This document shows positions 1 through 9,112 of a stretch of 64,000 nt of DNA, piece by piece. The translations under genes and the position numbers were made by a program. Source of the stretch: Azolla caroliniana (Eukaryota; Polypodiophyta); NCBI GenBank assembly GCA_043228905.1, contig JBHGNT010000014.1, positions 4,340,001 through 4,404,000 on the forward strand. Direction: 5' to 3'. Numbering within the stretch: the stretch's first letter is position 1; each line of letters starts with the position of its first letter. The notes under the pieces were generated by a model. It searched no databases and was not told the origin of the DNA. It worked only from the letters and a program-made list of their open reading frames with translations.

Positions 1-1480
1 CTTTCGATTTCATTGCTTTGAGTTTGTTGAGATTGATGTGCCCGATTCGCTCGTGCCATACCTCTATGTCGGAGTCGGCTTTCGTGCTTTTCGCGAACAT
101 GGCGGATTTCATCTCATGTGAATCGAGAATGAACATCCGGCCCTCTCTTCTTCCGCGTGCGATGATTCGGCCTTCTTTTTTGATGAAGCACCCTTCTTGA
201 TCGAATCGTACTTGCATCCCTTGCTCAACCATTTGGCCGACCGAGACCAAATTCTTCGTGATGGTGGGAACATGCAAGACATTTTTAATGTATGTTTGCT
301 TACCTCTTTCGCCGAACGGGACATTGCCGATGTGCCGAATCGGGTGCGTAGTGTCATCTCCGGTTTCGACATAACCGGGTCGCTCCGGCTTTCGAAGTTC
401 GAGAAACCATTCTTTATGGGATGTCATATGGTTTGAGGCTCCGGAGTCTACAAACCATACGTCCTCCGGATTGAGGGCACTAGTTGAGGTAGAGGCCGAC
501 ATAGAGTTTGCTCTATGTTTCATCATGAACATTCCGCCACGGTCGGAGTTGCATGCATACATTCCGCCACGATCTTCGTAGTCGGAATTGTGTGCGTAAT
601 TCGTGAGTTGTCGGCTTGTGGAAGCCGATTCACACATCTTCTTTCGGCAGTCTTCTTCGTGGTGGCCGAGCTTTCCGCAATATCCGCATTCGGTTGCGTT
701 TTGATGGCTCGGGTCGGAGTGGAAGCTCCCCTTTCTTGCGAAGGTTCCTCATTGGCCTCCATTTTGCAGCCGAAATTGGGAGTTGTTGTCGTAGGTCGGA
801 CCTCGTCCGCCTTGTCCTTGGCCGAATCGGCCTCTCGCTCGTCCGCGGCCTCTTCCTCCATTAGAGTGCGTGTAGCGCATGTGGCCTTCCGACTCATTGC
901 TCCTTGTACACACATGGTTTTCTTTGACCAATAGCATCGATTGGAGCTTGAAGAAGGAGGGAAACTTCTCACATGCTAGAACGGCGGTTCGCATCACGCC
1001 GAACCGTGGTGCGAGGCCACCGAGGCATATTTGCACCATCTCATCATCATCTATACTTACGCTTATTGAGCCGAGCGATTCGCAAAGCTCCTTGATCTTC
1101 AAGGTGTATGTCGTGATGGACATGTCCCTTTGTTGAATGTTGTTCAACTCTTGGCGGAGTTGAAGCTTCCTCGCGGTCGTGTTGGCGGCGAAAATCTTTC
1201 GTAGATTTTCCCACGCTTCCTTCGGCGTCTTGGCTTCTCGAATGTAACCGAGCATGTGATCGTGAACACATGTCGCCAAGCAATACATCACGTGGCTTGC
1301 GGCTTGCTCCCATGTCGCGTATCCGGGAGCCGCTTCGGCGGGTCGGTCTTCATGCGCTCCTTTGATGTAGCTCCAATAGCCTTGTCCGACAAGGTATTGG
1401 TGCATCTTGTACTCAAAAGATGTGAAGTTGTTTCGATCCAACTTTTCGGTAGGGAGAGCACTCCCCATTTGAGTATTCAT
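1..1480 (-). pseudogene. Copia gag-pol, N-terminal part with one in-frame stop
   Basis: The Gag part starts with the ATG at 1480 and shows the Copia gag fold region (LVGQGYWSYIKG near the start, then the helical core) and an RGG-rich stretch. It is followed by a CCHC zinc knuckle CGYCGKLGHHEEDC (about residues 265-278), the protease motif VDSGAS with Asp near residue 345, and the pre-integrase motif WHERIGH at bases 1-60. All of this is in one frame except for a TGA at 749-751, between the RGG region and the zinc knuckle. Gag packages the RNA, the protease matures the polyprotein, and integrase would follow off the edge. The single stop could be a disabling mutation or, less likely, a readthrough point. 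No frameshift was seen. Confidence 0.8.
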
Positions 1481-1630
1481 TATGTCAATTCTTCTTCTTC
1501 TTCTTCTTCTCTCTTCGAATGAGAGCTATGTAGCGAAGCTACGATAGCTATGAGCCGGTTCTTGGTCATCGGCGTAGAACACAACACACGATCACGATGA
1601 GGCAAATGGGCTAGATCAAGCTACCAAATC

Positions 1631-1642
1631 GCTATGATACCA
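1631..1642 (-). other. Primer binding site (initiator-Met tRNA type)
   Basis: The minus strand reads TGGTATCATAGC directly after the LTR. It differs at one position from the usual plant Copia site TGGTATCAGAGC, which is complementary to the 3' end of initiator-Met tRNA. Confidence 0.8.
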
Positions 1643-2025
1643 TGTAAAGAATCAAGAGATGGATTCTTGTGAAGCGAAAGAGATATGAGTTATGTGTGTG
1701 TATGAGAGAGAGAGAGTGAGTGAGTGAGAGAGACAAGGAATATGCAAGGTAAAACTATATTGACAAAGGAGAAAGACTCAACATTATACAAAGTGGGAGG
1801 AGGGTGCTTTATGTATTCACCCTCTCTCTTCATTAACTACAAGACTCATGGAGCATGGGGAATGTGAAAGCTCATAAGTTATGTGCCATAGAATATGATT
1901 CTATGACTCATACTAAATGCTAGAATACAAAGTGGTGACATAATGGTGACTCTTGACAGTTGGAGTGTCTCTTCACTCTCAAGGTGAGTTCACACACTAG
2001 ACCAAGTTGAGCTTGATTCTCAACA
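1643..2025 (-). repeat. 5' LTR of left-edge Copia element (383 bp)
   Basis: On the minus strand it begins TGTTGAGAATCAAGCTCAAC and ends TTTACA, so it has TG..CA ends, and it abuts the primer binding site. It contains GA/GT-rich simple sequence around 1690-1735. The opening TGTTGAG..CAAGCTCAAC is shared with the LTR starts at 29713 and 32283, so these are one superfamily. The partner LTR is outside the window. Confidence 0.75.
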
Positions 2026-2340
2026 CGCCAAAATTAGACTCTTGCCGGAGAAGACCGTCCCACGCTTATCCTTCGTCTTTCAGATCGATATCCGTTCGGA
2101 GCCGGTCGTTGTCACTATCCTGGTCGTCCGGGTTTGGTTCAGCCTTGTGCCGCTTTTTGAATGCTTTGATCCTTTTCCCCGCCACCGGTACTGCCATCCT
2201 TGTCCCGTCGAGCTCCGCGAAATGGTAGGTCCCATTGTCGTTGGCACTTCAGATCGATATCCGTTCGGAGCCGGTCGTTGTCACTATCCTGGTCGTCCGG
2301 GTTTGGTTCAGGGTGAAAGCATGCGAGTGGAAACAATTAG
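2026..2340 (-). pseudogene. Gypsy pol C-terminus fragment with internal duplication
   Basis: Read on the minus strand, this encodes the end of a Gypsy integrase: the NGTYHFAELDGTRMAVPVAG segment, then KRIKAFKKR, then an acidic PNPDDQDSDNDRLRTD tail and a stop. About 112 bp (2138-2253) match 9149-9266 in the larger Gypsy relic. A 62-bp block occurs twice, at 2081-2142 and 2249-2310, a 168-bp period. The left-edge Copia inserted just beyond the pol stop. It is a relic with no complete domain. Confidence 0.7.
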
Positions 2341-2664
2341 CTATGTCCTTGACATAGCTAATTAGCTATGCAAAAAGCTACCATTGATAAATAGTCATTT
2401 TAGTAAAAAGCCATCATTAATAAATTAAATATGCAAAAAACTACCATTGAAAATACTAGAGTGTTTTAATTACATATGTAAATGAGTGCCATAAATGTGC
2501 AACATAAATTGATGTGTGCACCATAAATGTGTACCATAAATTATATATCGAATTCCTAGGTCCATTATGCATGATCCTTTGCCACATCACGTAGGCCATC
2601 TCTAGTTGAGTACTGTGGGTTAGTTGCTACCACTGTTGCTAAACCCTATCGAGTCCACCTGCCG
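2341..2664. other. AT-rich DNA, no gene seen
   Basis: Low-complexity AT-rich sequence with loosely repeated phrases such as aaaaagctaccattgataaa and aaaaaactaccattgaaaat. Nothing coding was recognised. Confidence 0.6.
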
Positions 2665-3035
2665 CCACTCTACACTGAGGGGCCGCTACTGTGCGTTCCA
2701 AGCATCATCAAAGAGCTGCTCAATCTGACGGGGTTCTCTTCTCTGTGACACTCTACACTCAGGGGCCACTACTGTGCATTCCAAGCATCATCAAAGAGCT
2801 GTTCAATCTGACGGGGTTCTCTTCTCTGTGCCACTCTACACTCAGGGGCCATTACTGTGCGTTCCAAGCATCATCAAAGAGCTGTTCAATCTGAGGGGGT
2901 TCTCTTCTCTGTGCCACTCTACACTCAGGGGCCATTACTGTGCGTTCCAAGCATCATCAAAGAGCTGTTCAATCTGAGGGGGTTCTCTTCTCTGTGCCAC
3001 TCTACACTCAGGGGCCGCTGCTGTGCGTTCCAAGC
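2665..3035 (+). repeat. 83-bp tandem array, left part
   Basis: The phrase gtgcgttccaagcatcatca recurs at 2691, 2774, 2857 and 2940, and its start recurs at 3023, so the period is exactly 83 bp. The unit also holds ctgacggggttctcttctct and cactctacactcaggggcc. Copies differ by a few bases. The array is cut at 3035 by a Copia insertion and resumes after 8363. Short ORFs through it only reflect its open frame and are not genes. Confidence 0.9.
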
Positions 3036-3641
3036 TGTTGGGATTACGGTCCCTTCGGATGGGATGGTCGGATATCGGAGATGAATGCCGACAAGCCCGG
3101 TTTCGGTTTCGGATCCGGATGACGAAGACCCCGGCTTCGGTGCCGGATGACGAATGTACCCGGAGAGCAATCCGGATGCAGGGACATATCCGTGAATATG
3201 TTCGCTACGAGCCCCCTGAGGCTATAGTTGTAAATAGCCCAAAGTCATATAAGTATAAATGTGACTTAGGGCAAACAGTTTTTCTGTTGCTCATTATTTT
3301 TCTGTTTTTCCACTCAAGAGGAGTGAAGAGGGAGCAGCCGTGAGAGAGAGAGAGAGATAGAGCGCGAGAGAGGAAGAGGTAGACGCCTCTGTGTATTTCC
3401 GCCGCCTGTGGCGAGGACAGCGAGCTCAAGGTCGTTGCCTTGCAGCTCGCCATTGTATATTTCTCTGTGCATAGTTTGGTTCGGAGTCTCGCACTCCCGT
3501 GGTTTTTCCCGTATAGGGTTTTCCACGTTAATCCCTGTGTATCGCGTCTTTCTCTGTATTTCCTATTTTCTGCTACATTGATCCGCGATTAATCGGTTGT
3601 GGCCGAGTGGTGAAGGTGAATCCAAGCGTTGATTCCCAACA
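3036..3641 (+). repeat. 5' LTR of complete Copia element
   Basis: 606 bp with TG..CA ends. The U3 region carries CCGG-rich minirepeats (around 3090-3160). A TATA box (TATAAAT, 3254-3260) lies in a segment, gtataaatgtgacttagggc, that recurs in the other LTRs of this superfamily. A short GA-rich run follows at 3342-3356. U5 ends GATTCCCAACA at the primer site. Confidence 0.95.
3254..3260 (+). promoter_or_regulatory. LTR TATA box
   Basis: TATAAAT within agtataaatgtgacttaggg. The same block is found at the equivalent place in the LTRs at 7758, 28961, 48459/53186 (inverted), 53832 and 62327 (inverted), which supports it as the LTR core promoter. Confidence 0.65.
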
Positions 3642-3644
3642 AAC

Positions 3645-3656
3645 TGGTATCAGAGC
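3645..3656 (+). other. Primer binding site (initiator-Met tRNA)
   Basis: TGGTATCAGAGC, three bases after the LTR end; a perfect match to the usual plant Copia site. Confidence 0.9.
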
Positions 3657-3670
3657 GACTGTTGCAGAAA

Positions 3671-6600
3671 ATGGAAGGCGGCGGCAGCGGGCAGCCGACG
3701 ATGATGGTGCTGAATGCACAGAATTACGCCGACTGGAAGATCAAGATGGAGGATCTTCTGATTGTTCGGGACCTGTACGAACCGATTGACAGGTCGGAAA
3801 TACCGAAAGGGGTACTTGAGTCGGAGTGGAAGCTCCTGAACCGGAAAGCCGTAGCGACGATCCGACAATACGTCGATGTAAGCGTCCTACAACATGTGGC
3901 GAACGACACCAACGCATACGAGATGTGGAAGAAGCTGTCGGGCCTCTATGAGAGGAAGAATGCGTTGAACCGGACCTCCCTGATGAGGAAGATAGTGAAT
4001 CTCAAGTACCGGGACGGCGAGAGTATGGTGGAACACGTAAGCACGTTCATGGGATTCGTGAATCAGCTTGCGGCGATCAAGTTCCCGTTGGAGGATGCAA
4101 TGCAAGCCATCATCCTGATGTGTACATTGCCGGAAAGCTGGGAGAACTTGGTGGTGACTCTCAGCACCTCGTGCACCGAAGATAACTTGTCCTTACAAAC
4201 GGTAAAGACAAGTATTCTGAATGAAGAAGCGCGTCGGAGAGATAAGGAACCGGCCTCCGACCCGAAGATGCTGTTTACCGAATCGGATCGGGGAAGACAA
4301 TGGAACCGGAGTCCGCAAAGACGGGAGAAGTCTGGGACCCGGTCGCAGTCAAGAGGAAGACCCACATGCTTCCACTGTGGGAAGCCGGGGCACTTCCGAA
4401 AGAATTGTCGGCATTACCGAAAAGACAACGGAGCCGACGACACCGACTCGAAGAAGTCACCGGAGAGAAACGGTGCATACCGGGGAGCCACGGACCGGAG
4501 AGGTTCGGATCGGCGAGGGCAGGACCGGAAAGGAACAACGGCACTCGCGGCAAGTGAGGAAGAAATCATGCTCATCACCGAAGAAGGTGAGCTAAACGTT
4601 GCCGGCGATGAGACGACCTGGGTGGTCGATTCCGGAGCATCGTTCCACCTGACCCCGGAGAGAAGATACTTCTCATCCTACACAGCCGGTGAGCATGGCT
4701 GTGTTCGGATGGGAAATGAAGGTACGTGCCGGATTGCCGGCATAGGAGACGTGTGGTTGACAACCCCGACCGGATGCAAAATGCTGCTGAAGGATGTCCG
4801 ACATGTTCCGGAGGTTCGATTGAACCTGATCTCGGCCGGGAGGCTAGATGATGAAGGCTACACGGGTAGCATCCGGGACGGTGTCATGAAGTTCAGCAAG
4901 GGGAGCCTGATAGTGGCTCGGGCCCGGAAGGTCAACACTCTGTACCTGATGAATGCCCGGTTATGTCCGGAAGAGCTGAATGTGGCAGCCGACACTGCCG
5001 GTGAGCTGTGGCACAAAAGACTGTGCCACATGAGTGAGAAGGGGATGAAGAGGCTTGCAGAAGACAACCTCATCCCAGTGAAGCACGTGCACCTGGAGAA
5101 GTGCACCGACTGCCTGGCCGGTAAGCAGAACCGAACCTCCTTCCACTCAAGGCCACCGACGAGACGTAGCGCACCATTGGAGTTGGTGCACACTGATGTG
5201 TGTCAGGTAGAAACGAAGTCACATGGCGGAGCCCAGTACTTCGTAACATTCATAGATGATCACAGCCGAAGACTGTGGACGGCACCGTTGAAGACAAAGG
5301 ACCAAGTGTTGTCCGTCTTCAAAGAACTCCACGCGAGAGTGGAAAGAGAATCCGGCAAGAAGCTGAAAGCGATACGAGCGGATAACGGAGGGGAATACCG
5401 AGGGCAGTTCCAGGAGTACTGTCGCTCGAAGGGAATCCGACTCGAGTTTACTGTGCCGAAGACGCCGGAACTGAACGGGCTGGCCGAGAGGATGAACCGG
5501 ACCATAATGGAGCGGGTCCGGAGTATGCTGGCGCATGCGAAATTACCCAAGGGGTTTTGGGCTGAGGCAATGTCGACGGCGACATATGTGATAAACAGAT
5601 CACCCTCAGTTCCTTTGGACGGAGACACGCCGCAGAGAGTGTGGACCGGTAAGGAAGTGTCCTACCGGCATCTGAAGGTGTTCGGGTGTCTCGCATACGT
5701 GCATGTGGCAAAGGACCGGAGAGGAAAGCTAGATCCTAAGACCCGGCCATGCATATTCCTCAGTTACGGCGACGACGAGTTCGGCTACCGAGTATGGGAC
5801 CCGGTCGACAAGAAGATATTCAGGAGTCGTGATATCATCTTCATGGAGAACAAGACGCTCGCCGACTGGGAGTCGGAGAAGAAGATGAAGAGCTCCAAGT
5901 CGATCGGTGAGGATCAACTCTACGAGGAGCAGTCCCGACCGGCAAGGGACCGGTTAGCACTCGAGGATCCGGCCGAAGACGGTGAAGAAACAGAACCGGC
6001 CGAAGAAGATGAAAATGATACCGGAACCGGCCCCGATCCCGAAATGGATTCGGATGAAGAAGAAGAATCGGAAGAACCGGTTACCGAAGCTCCGGAACGG
6101 AGATACCCTCTAAGAGAGAGAAGGGCCCCCCGGAGATTTCCGGAACCAGAGCACGTGTTGCTAACCGACGAGGGGGAGCCGGAGAGCTTTGAAGAAGCAA
6201 AGCATGACACCCAGAGCCGCAGGTGGTTGAGTGCCATGCAGGACGAGATGGATTCCCTGCATGAGAACCACACATATGAACTTGTGGAGTTGCCGAAAGG
6301 AAAGCGGGCACTGCGAAACAAGTGGGTGTTCAAGCTGAAACCGGGAGATGCCGGAAACCCCCCGAGATACAAAGCCAGGATCGTGGTGAAGGGGTTTCAG
6401 CAGAAGAAGGGCGTCGACTTCGACGAGATATTTGCCCCGGTAGTGAAGATGACCTCCATCCGGACGGTGCTGAGCATAGCGGCAAGCATGGACCTCGAGG
6501 TAGAACAGATGGACGTGAAGACGGCATTCCTTCACGGTGACCTCGAAGAAGAGATCTACATGCAGCAACCGGAAGGATTCGAGAAGAAAGGGAAGGAGCA

Positions 6601-7747
6601 CCTGGTATGCCGGTTGAAGAAGAGCCTTTACGGACTGAAGCAGGCTCCCCGGCAATGGTACCGGAAGTTCGACTCCTTCATGACCGACGAAGGGTACCTC
6701 AAAACGCAGTCCGACCACTGCGTGTTTGTGAAGAAGTTCGAAGGAGGAGACTCCCTAATACTCCTCCTGTACGTGGACGACATGTTGATCGTCGGACGGG
6801 ACCAGGTCAAGATACGGATGCTGAAGAAGGCTCTTCACCGAACCTTCTCAATGAAGGACCTGGGTCCGGCGAGGCAAATACTAGGGATGCACATCATCCG
6901 GGACCGGAGCAAGAAGCAGTTGTGGCTGTCACAAGAGAAGTACGTGACAAAGGTGCTTCAACGGTTCAACATGTCGGAAGCAAGACCGGTCGGATCAACC
7001 CTACCGGCAAACTGCAAGTTGTCCAGCAAGCAAAGTCCCAAGACAAAGGCTGAAAAGGAGGATATGATGAAAGTGCCGTATGCCTCAGCTGTCGGGAGCT
7101 TGATGTACGCCATGGTGTGTACGAGACCGGACATCGGATATGCAGTCGGAGTGGTGAGCCGGTACATGAGCAATCCCGGCAAAGAGCATTGGAACGCGGC
7201 CAAGTGGATACTCCGATACCTGAAGGTCACGGCAAACGTGTGCCTCCGATTCGGCTCCGGTAAGCCCGAACTCGAAGGCTTTACTGATTCTGATATGTCG
7301 GCTGATGCAGATACCAGCCGGTCCACATTAGGGTATGTGATGACGTATGCAGGGGGAGCTGTTTCGTGGCAGTCGAGGCTGCAGAAGACGGTTGCGTTGT
7401 CAACCACGGAGGCGGAGTACATGGCGGCTGTTGAAGCCGGCAAGGAAATAATATGGATGAAGGACTTCATTAGAGAGCTCGGTATCCGGCAAGAGGAGTA
7501 CCGACTCTACTGCGATAGTCAGAGTGCCATCCACCTTGCGAAGAACGCGGCCTACCATTCCCGGACGAAACACATCCAGCGTAGATACCACTGGATCCGG
7601 GAAAGGATAGAGGACAAGGAGTTCGTGCTGACGAAGATCCACACGGACGAGAACGGGTCGGATATGCTGACCAAGGTCCTCACACCCGACAAGCTGGAAG
7701 CATGCCGGAAGAGGGTCGGATTGGAGAGACATCCCATGCCGAAGTGA
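3671..7747 (+). CDS. Copia gag-pol polyprotein, intact (1358 aa)
   Basis: Single ORF for Gag, protease, integrase, RT and RNase H, the Copia order. The ATG at 3671 (MEGGGSGQPTMM) is chosen because the longer frame would start on TTG inside the LTR. Visible: Gag core about residues 1-200; CCHC knuckle CFHCGKPGHFRKNC (233-246); protease VDSGAS with Asp320; pre-integrase LWHKRLCH (His448) and CTDC; integrase catalytic triad D509 (HTDV), D571 (ADNGGEY), E606 (LAERMNR); RT YVDD at 1034-1037 after the SLYGLKQAPRQWY block; RNase H with the LSTTEAEYMA motif and Asp1282 in CDSQSAIHLAKN. All key residues are present and the length is normal, so it could be active. Between integrase and RT there is an acidic Glu/Asp-rich linker (about 775-835). 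A damaged sister copy lies at 49106-53154. Confidence 0.95.
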   Translation: MEGGGSGQPTMMVLNAQNYADWKIKMEDLLIVRDLYEPIDRSEIPKGVLESEWKLLNRKAVATIRQYVDVSVLQHVANDTNAYEMWKKLSGLYERKNALNRTSLMRKIVNLKYRDGESMVEHVSTFMGFVNQLAAIKFPLEDAMQAIILMCTLPESWENLVVTLSTSCTEDNLSLQTVKTSILNEEARRRDKEPASDPKMLFTESDRGRQWNRSPQRREKSGTRSQSRGRPTCFHCGKPGHFRKNCRHYRKDNGADDTDSKKSPERNGAYRGATDRRGSDRRGQDRKGTTALAASEEEIMLITEEGELNVAGDETTWVVDSGASFHLTPERRYFSSYTAGEHGCVRMGNEGTCRIAGIGDVWLTTPTGCKMLLKDVRHVPEVRLNLISAGRLDDEGYTGSIRDGVMKFSKGSLIVARARKVNTLYLMNARLCPEELNVAADTAGELWHKRLCHMSEKGMKRLAEDNLIPVKHVHLEKCTDCLAGKQNRTSFHSRPPTRRSAPLELVHTDVCQVETKSHGGAQYFVTFIDDHSRRLWTAPLKTKDQVLSVFKELHARVERESGKKLKAIRADNGGEYRGQFQEYCRSKGIRLEFTVPKTPELNGLAERMNRTIMERVRSMLAHAKLPKGFWAEAMSTATYVINRSPSVPLDGDTPQRVWTGKEVSYRHLKVFGCLAYVHVAKDRRGKLDPKTRPCIFLSYGDDEFGYRVWDPVDKKIFRSRDIIFMENKTLADWESEKKMKSSKSIGEDQLYEEQSRPARDRLALEDPAEDGEETEPAEEDENDTGTGPDPEMDSDEEEESEEPVTEAPERRYPLRERRAPRRFPEPEHVLLTDEGEPESFEEAKHDTQSRRWLSAMQDEMDSLHENHTYELVELPKGKRALRNKWVFKLKPGDAGNPPRYKARIVVKGFQQKKGVDFDEIFAPVVKMTSIRTVLSIAASMDLEVEQMDVKTAFLHGDLEEEIYMQQPEGFEKKGKEHLVCRLKKSLYGLKQAPRQWYRKFDSFMTDEGYLKTQSDHCVFVKKFEGGDSLILLLYVDDMLIVGRDQVKIRMLKKALHRTFSMKDLGPARQILGMHIIRDRSKKQLWLSQEKYVTKVLQRFNMSEARPVGSTLPANCKLSSKQSPKTKAEKEDMMKVPYASAVGSLMYAMVCTRPDIGYAVGVVSRYMSNPGKEHWNAAKWILRYLKVTANVCLRFGSGKPELEGFTDSDMSADADTSRSTLGYVMTYAGGAVSWQSRLQKTVALSTTEAEYMAAVEAGKEIIWMKDFIRELGIRQEEYRLYCDSQSAIHLAKNAAYHSRTKHIQRRYHWIRERIEDKEFVLTKIHTDENGSDMLTKVLTPDKLEACRKRVGLERHPMPK

Positions 7748-7755
7748 AGGGGGAG
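7746..7755 (+). other. Polypurine tract of complete Copia element
   Basis: GAAGGGGGAG just before the 3' LTR, overlapping the pol stop codon. It is the plus-strand primer in reverse transcription. The same tract is found inverted at 49106-49123 in the sister element. Confidence 0.85.
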
Positions 7756-7757
7756 TT

Positions 7758-8363
7758 TGTTGGGATTACGGTCCCTTCGGATGGGATGGTCGGATATCGG
7801 AGATGAATGCCGACAAGCCCGGTTTCGGTTTCGGATCCGGATGACGAAGACCCCGGCTTCGGTGCCGGATGACGAATGTACCCGGAGAGCAATCCGGATG
7901 CAGGGACATATCCGTGAATATGTTCGCTACGAGCCCCCTGAGGCTATAGTTGTAAATAGCCCAAAGTCATATAAGTATAAATGTGACTTAGGGCAAACAG
8001 TTTTTCTGTTGCTCATTATTTTTCTGTTTTTCCACTCAAGAGGAGTGAAGAGGGAGCAGCCGTGAGAGAGAGAGAGAGATAGAGCGCGAGAGAGGAAGAG
8101 GTAGACGCCTCTGTGTATTTCCGCCGCCTGTGGCGAGGACAGCGAGCTCAAGGTCGTTGCCTTGCAGCTCGCCATTGTATATTTCTCTGTGCATAGTTTG
8201 GTTCGGAGTCTCGCACTCCCGTGGTTTTTCCCGTATAGGGTTTTCCACGTTAATCCCTGTGTATCGCGTCTTTCTCTGTATTTCCTATTTTCTGCTACAT
8301 TGATCCGCGATTAATCGGTTGTGGCCGAGTGGTGAAGGTGAATCCAAGCGTTGATTGCCAACA
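7758..8363 (+). repeat. 3' LTR of complete Copia element
   Basis: 606 bp, same length as the 5' LTR and apparently identical except for G8357 (C in the 5' copy). It is followed by the CAAGC target duplication and the resumed tandem array. Confidence 0.95.
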
Positions 8364-8940
8364 CAAGCATCATCAAAGAGCTGTTCAATCTGACGGGGTT
8401 CTCTTCTCTTTGCCACTCTACACTCAGGGGTTGCTACTGTGCGTTCCAAGCATAATCAAAGAGCTATTCAATCTGACGGGGTTCTCTTCTCTTTTCCCCT
8501 CTCACTCAGGGGCCGCTACTGTGCGTTTCAAGCATCATTGGTAACTGTTCAATCTGACAGGGTTCTCTTCTCTTTTCCACTCTCACTCAGGGGCCGCTAC
8601 TGTGCGTTTCAAGCATCATTGGTAACTGTTCAATCTGACGGGGTTCTCTTCTCTATGCCACTCTATTCTCAAGTGCCTTCTATGTGCGTTTCAAGCATCA
8701 TCGGTAACTGTTCAATCTGACGGGGTTCTCTCCTCCATTGCCATCATTCTATACTCAGTTGCCACTAATGTCCAGTCCCGGATTGCTTCCACATTTCGAT
8801 TTGACGGAGTTCACTCATCCAACGGCAACATTCTACACTCAGTTGTTGCCATTGGTCGGTCTTGGATCGCCTCCTCAACTGTTGGATCCAACAGAGTGAA
8901 ATCCTCTACTGTTCGGTCTTGGATTGCAATAACTTTTCTG
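8364..8940 (+). repeat. 81-83-bp tandem array, right part, decaying rightward
   Basis: This continues the array broken at 3035. Unit starts (aagcat) fall at 8365, 8448, 8530, 8611 and 8693, spacings of 83, 82, 81 and 82 bp. Later units replace the atcaaagagctgttc phrase with a shorter ggtaactgttc. Beyond about 8770 only scattered phrases such as attctacactcagttg remain. No coding potential is credible. The 8941-9112 stretch is T-rich with nothing recognised. Confidence 0.85.
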
Positions 8941-9112
8941 TCTATTGATTATCTTGTGTATTGTTGTGTCTAATCTTGTGTATTGTGTGGAATATTTTTG
9001 TGTATTGTTGTTGCCCATAGCCATCTTTAATACTTGTTTTTTTTTCTGGAAATTTAGGGTTTTAACATGTCTAGCCAAATGGAAGGGGAAGAAGGGTGTT
9101 TAGAATTACCTC

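Larger units (their letters stand above)
1..2025 (-). mobile_element. Ty1/Copia LTR retrotransposon, 5' part only (runs off left edge)
   Basis: The element reads right to left: 5' LTR (1643-2025), Met-tRNA-type primer site (1631-1642), then gag and the start of pol up to base 1. RT, RNase H and the 3' LTR lie outside the window. The 5 bp beyond the LTR (2026-2030, cgcca) are one half of the expected target-site duplication. The element sits in the 3' end of a Gypsy relic (2026-2340). A related but more decayed element lies at 30009-32715 on the other strand. Confidence 0.85.
3036..8363 (+). mobile_element. Complete, apparently autonomous Ty1/Copia element (5328 bp)
   Basis: All parts are present: 606-bp LTRs (3036-3641, 7758-8363) starting TGTTGGGATTACGG and ending CCAACA, a primer site (3645-3656), one uninterrupted gag-pol ORF (3671-7747), a polypurine tract (7746-7755) and a perfect 5-bp target duplication CAAGC (3031-3035, 8364-8368). 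One LTR difference was seen, C3635 versus G8357, which points to a very recent insertion. The target is an 83-bp tandem array. A second, damaged member of the family lies at 48459-53831 on the other strand. Confidence 0.95.

Noticed and set aside
515-934. 139-codon plus-strand ORF
   Set aside because: Antisense to the Copia gag-pol, whose zinc knuckle and protease motifs define the true strand.
2691-3084. Overlapping short ORFs of about 67-75 codons
   Set aside because: They are the same frame in successive 83-bp repeat units and start on GTG.
5920-6718. Long minus-strand ORFs opposite Copia pol (also at 50110-50905 on the plus strand)
   Set aside because: Antisense shadows of the intact gag-pol; the same shadows recur opposite the sister copy.
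2665-8940. CRISPR-like spaced repeats
   Set aside because: Units are contiguous 83-bp tandem repeats without unique spacers, in a plant nuclear context.
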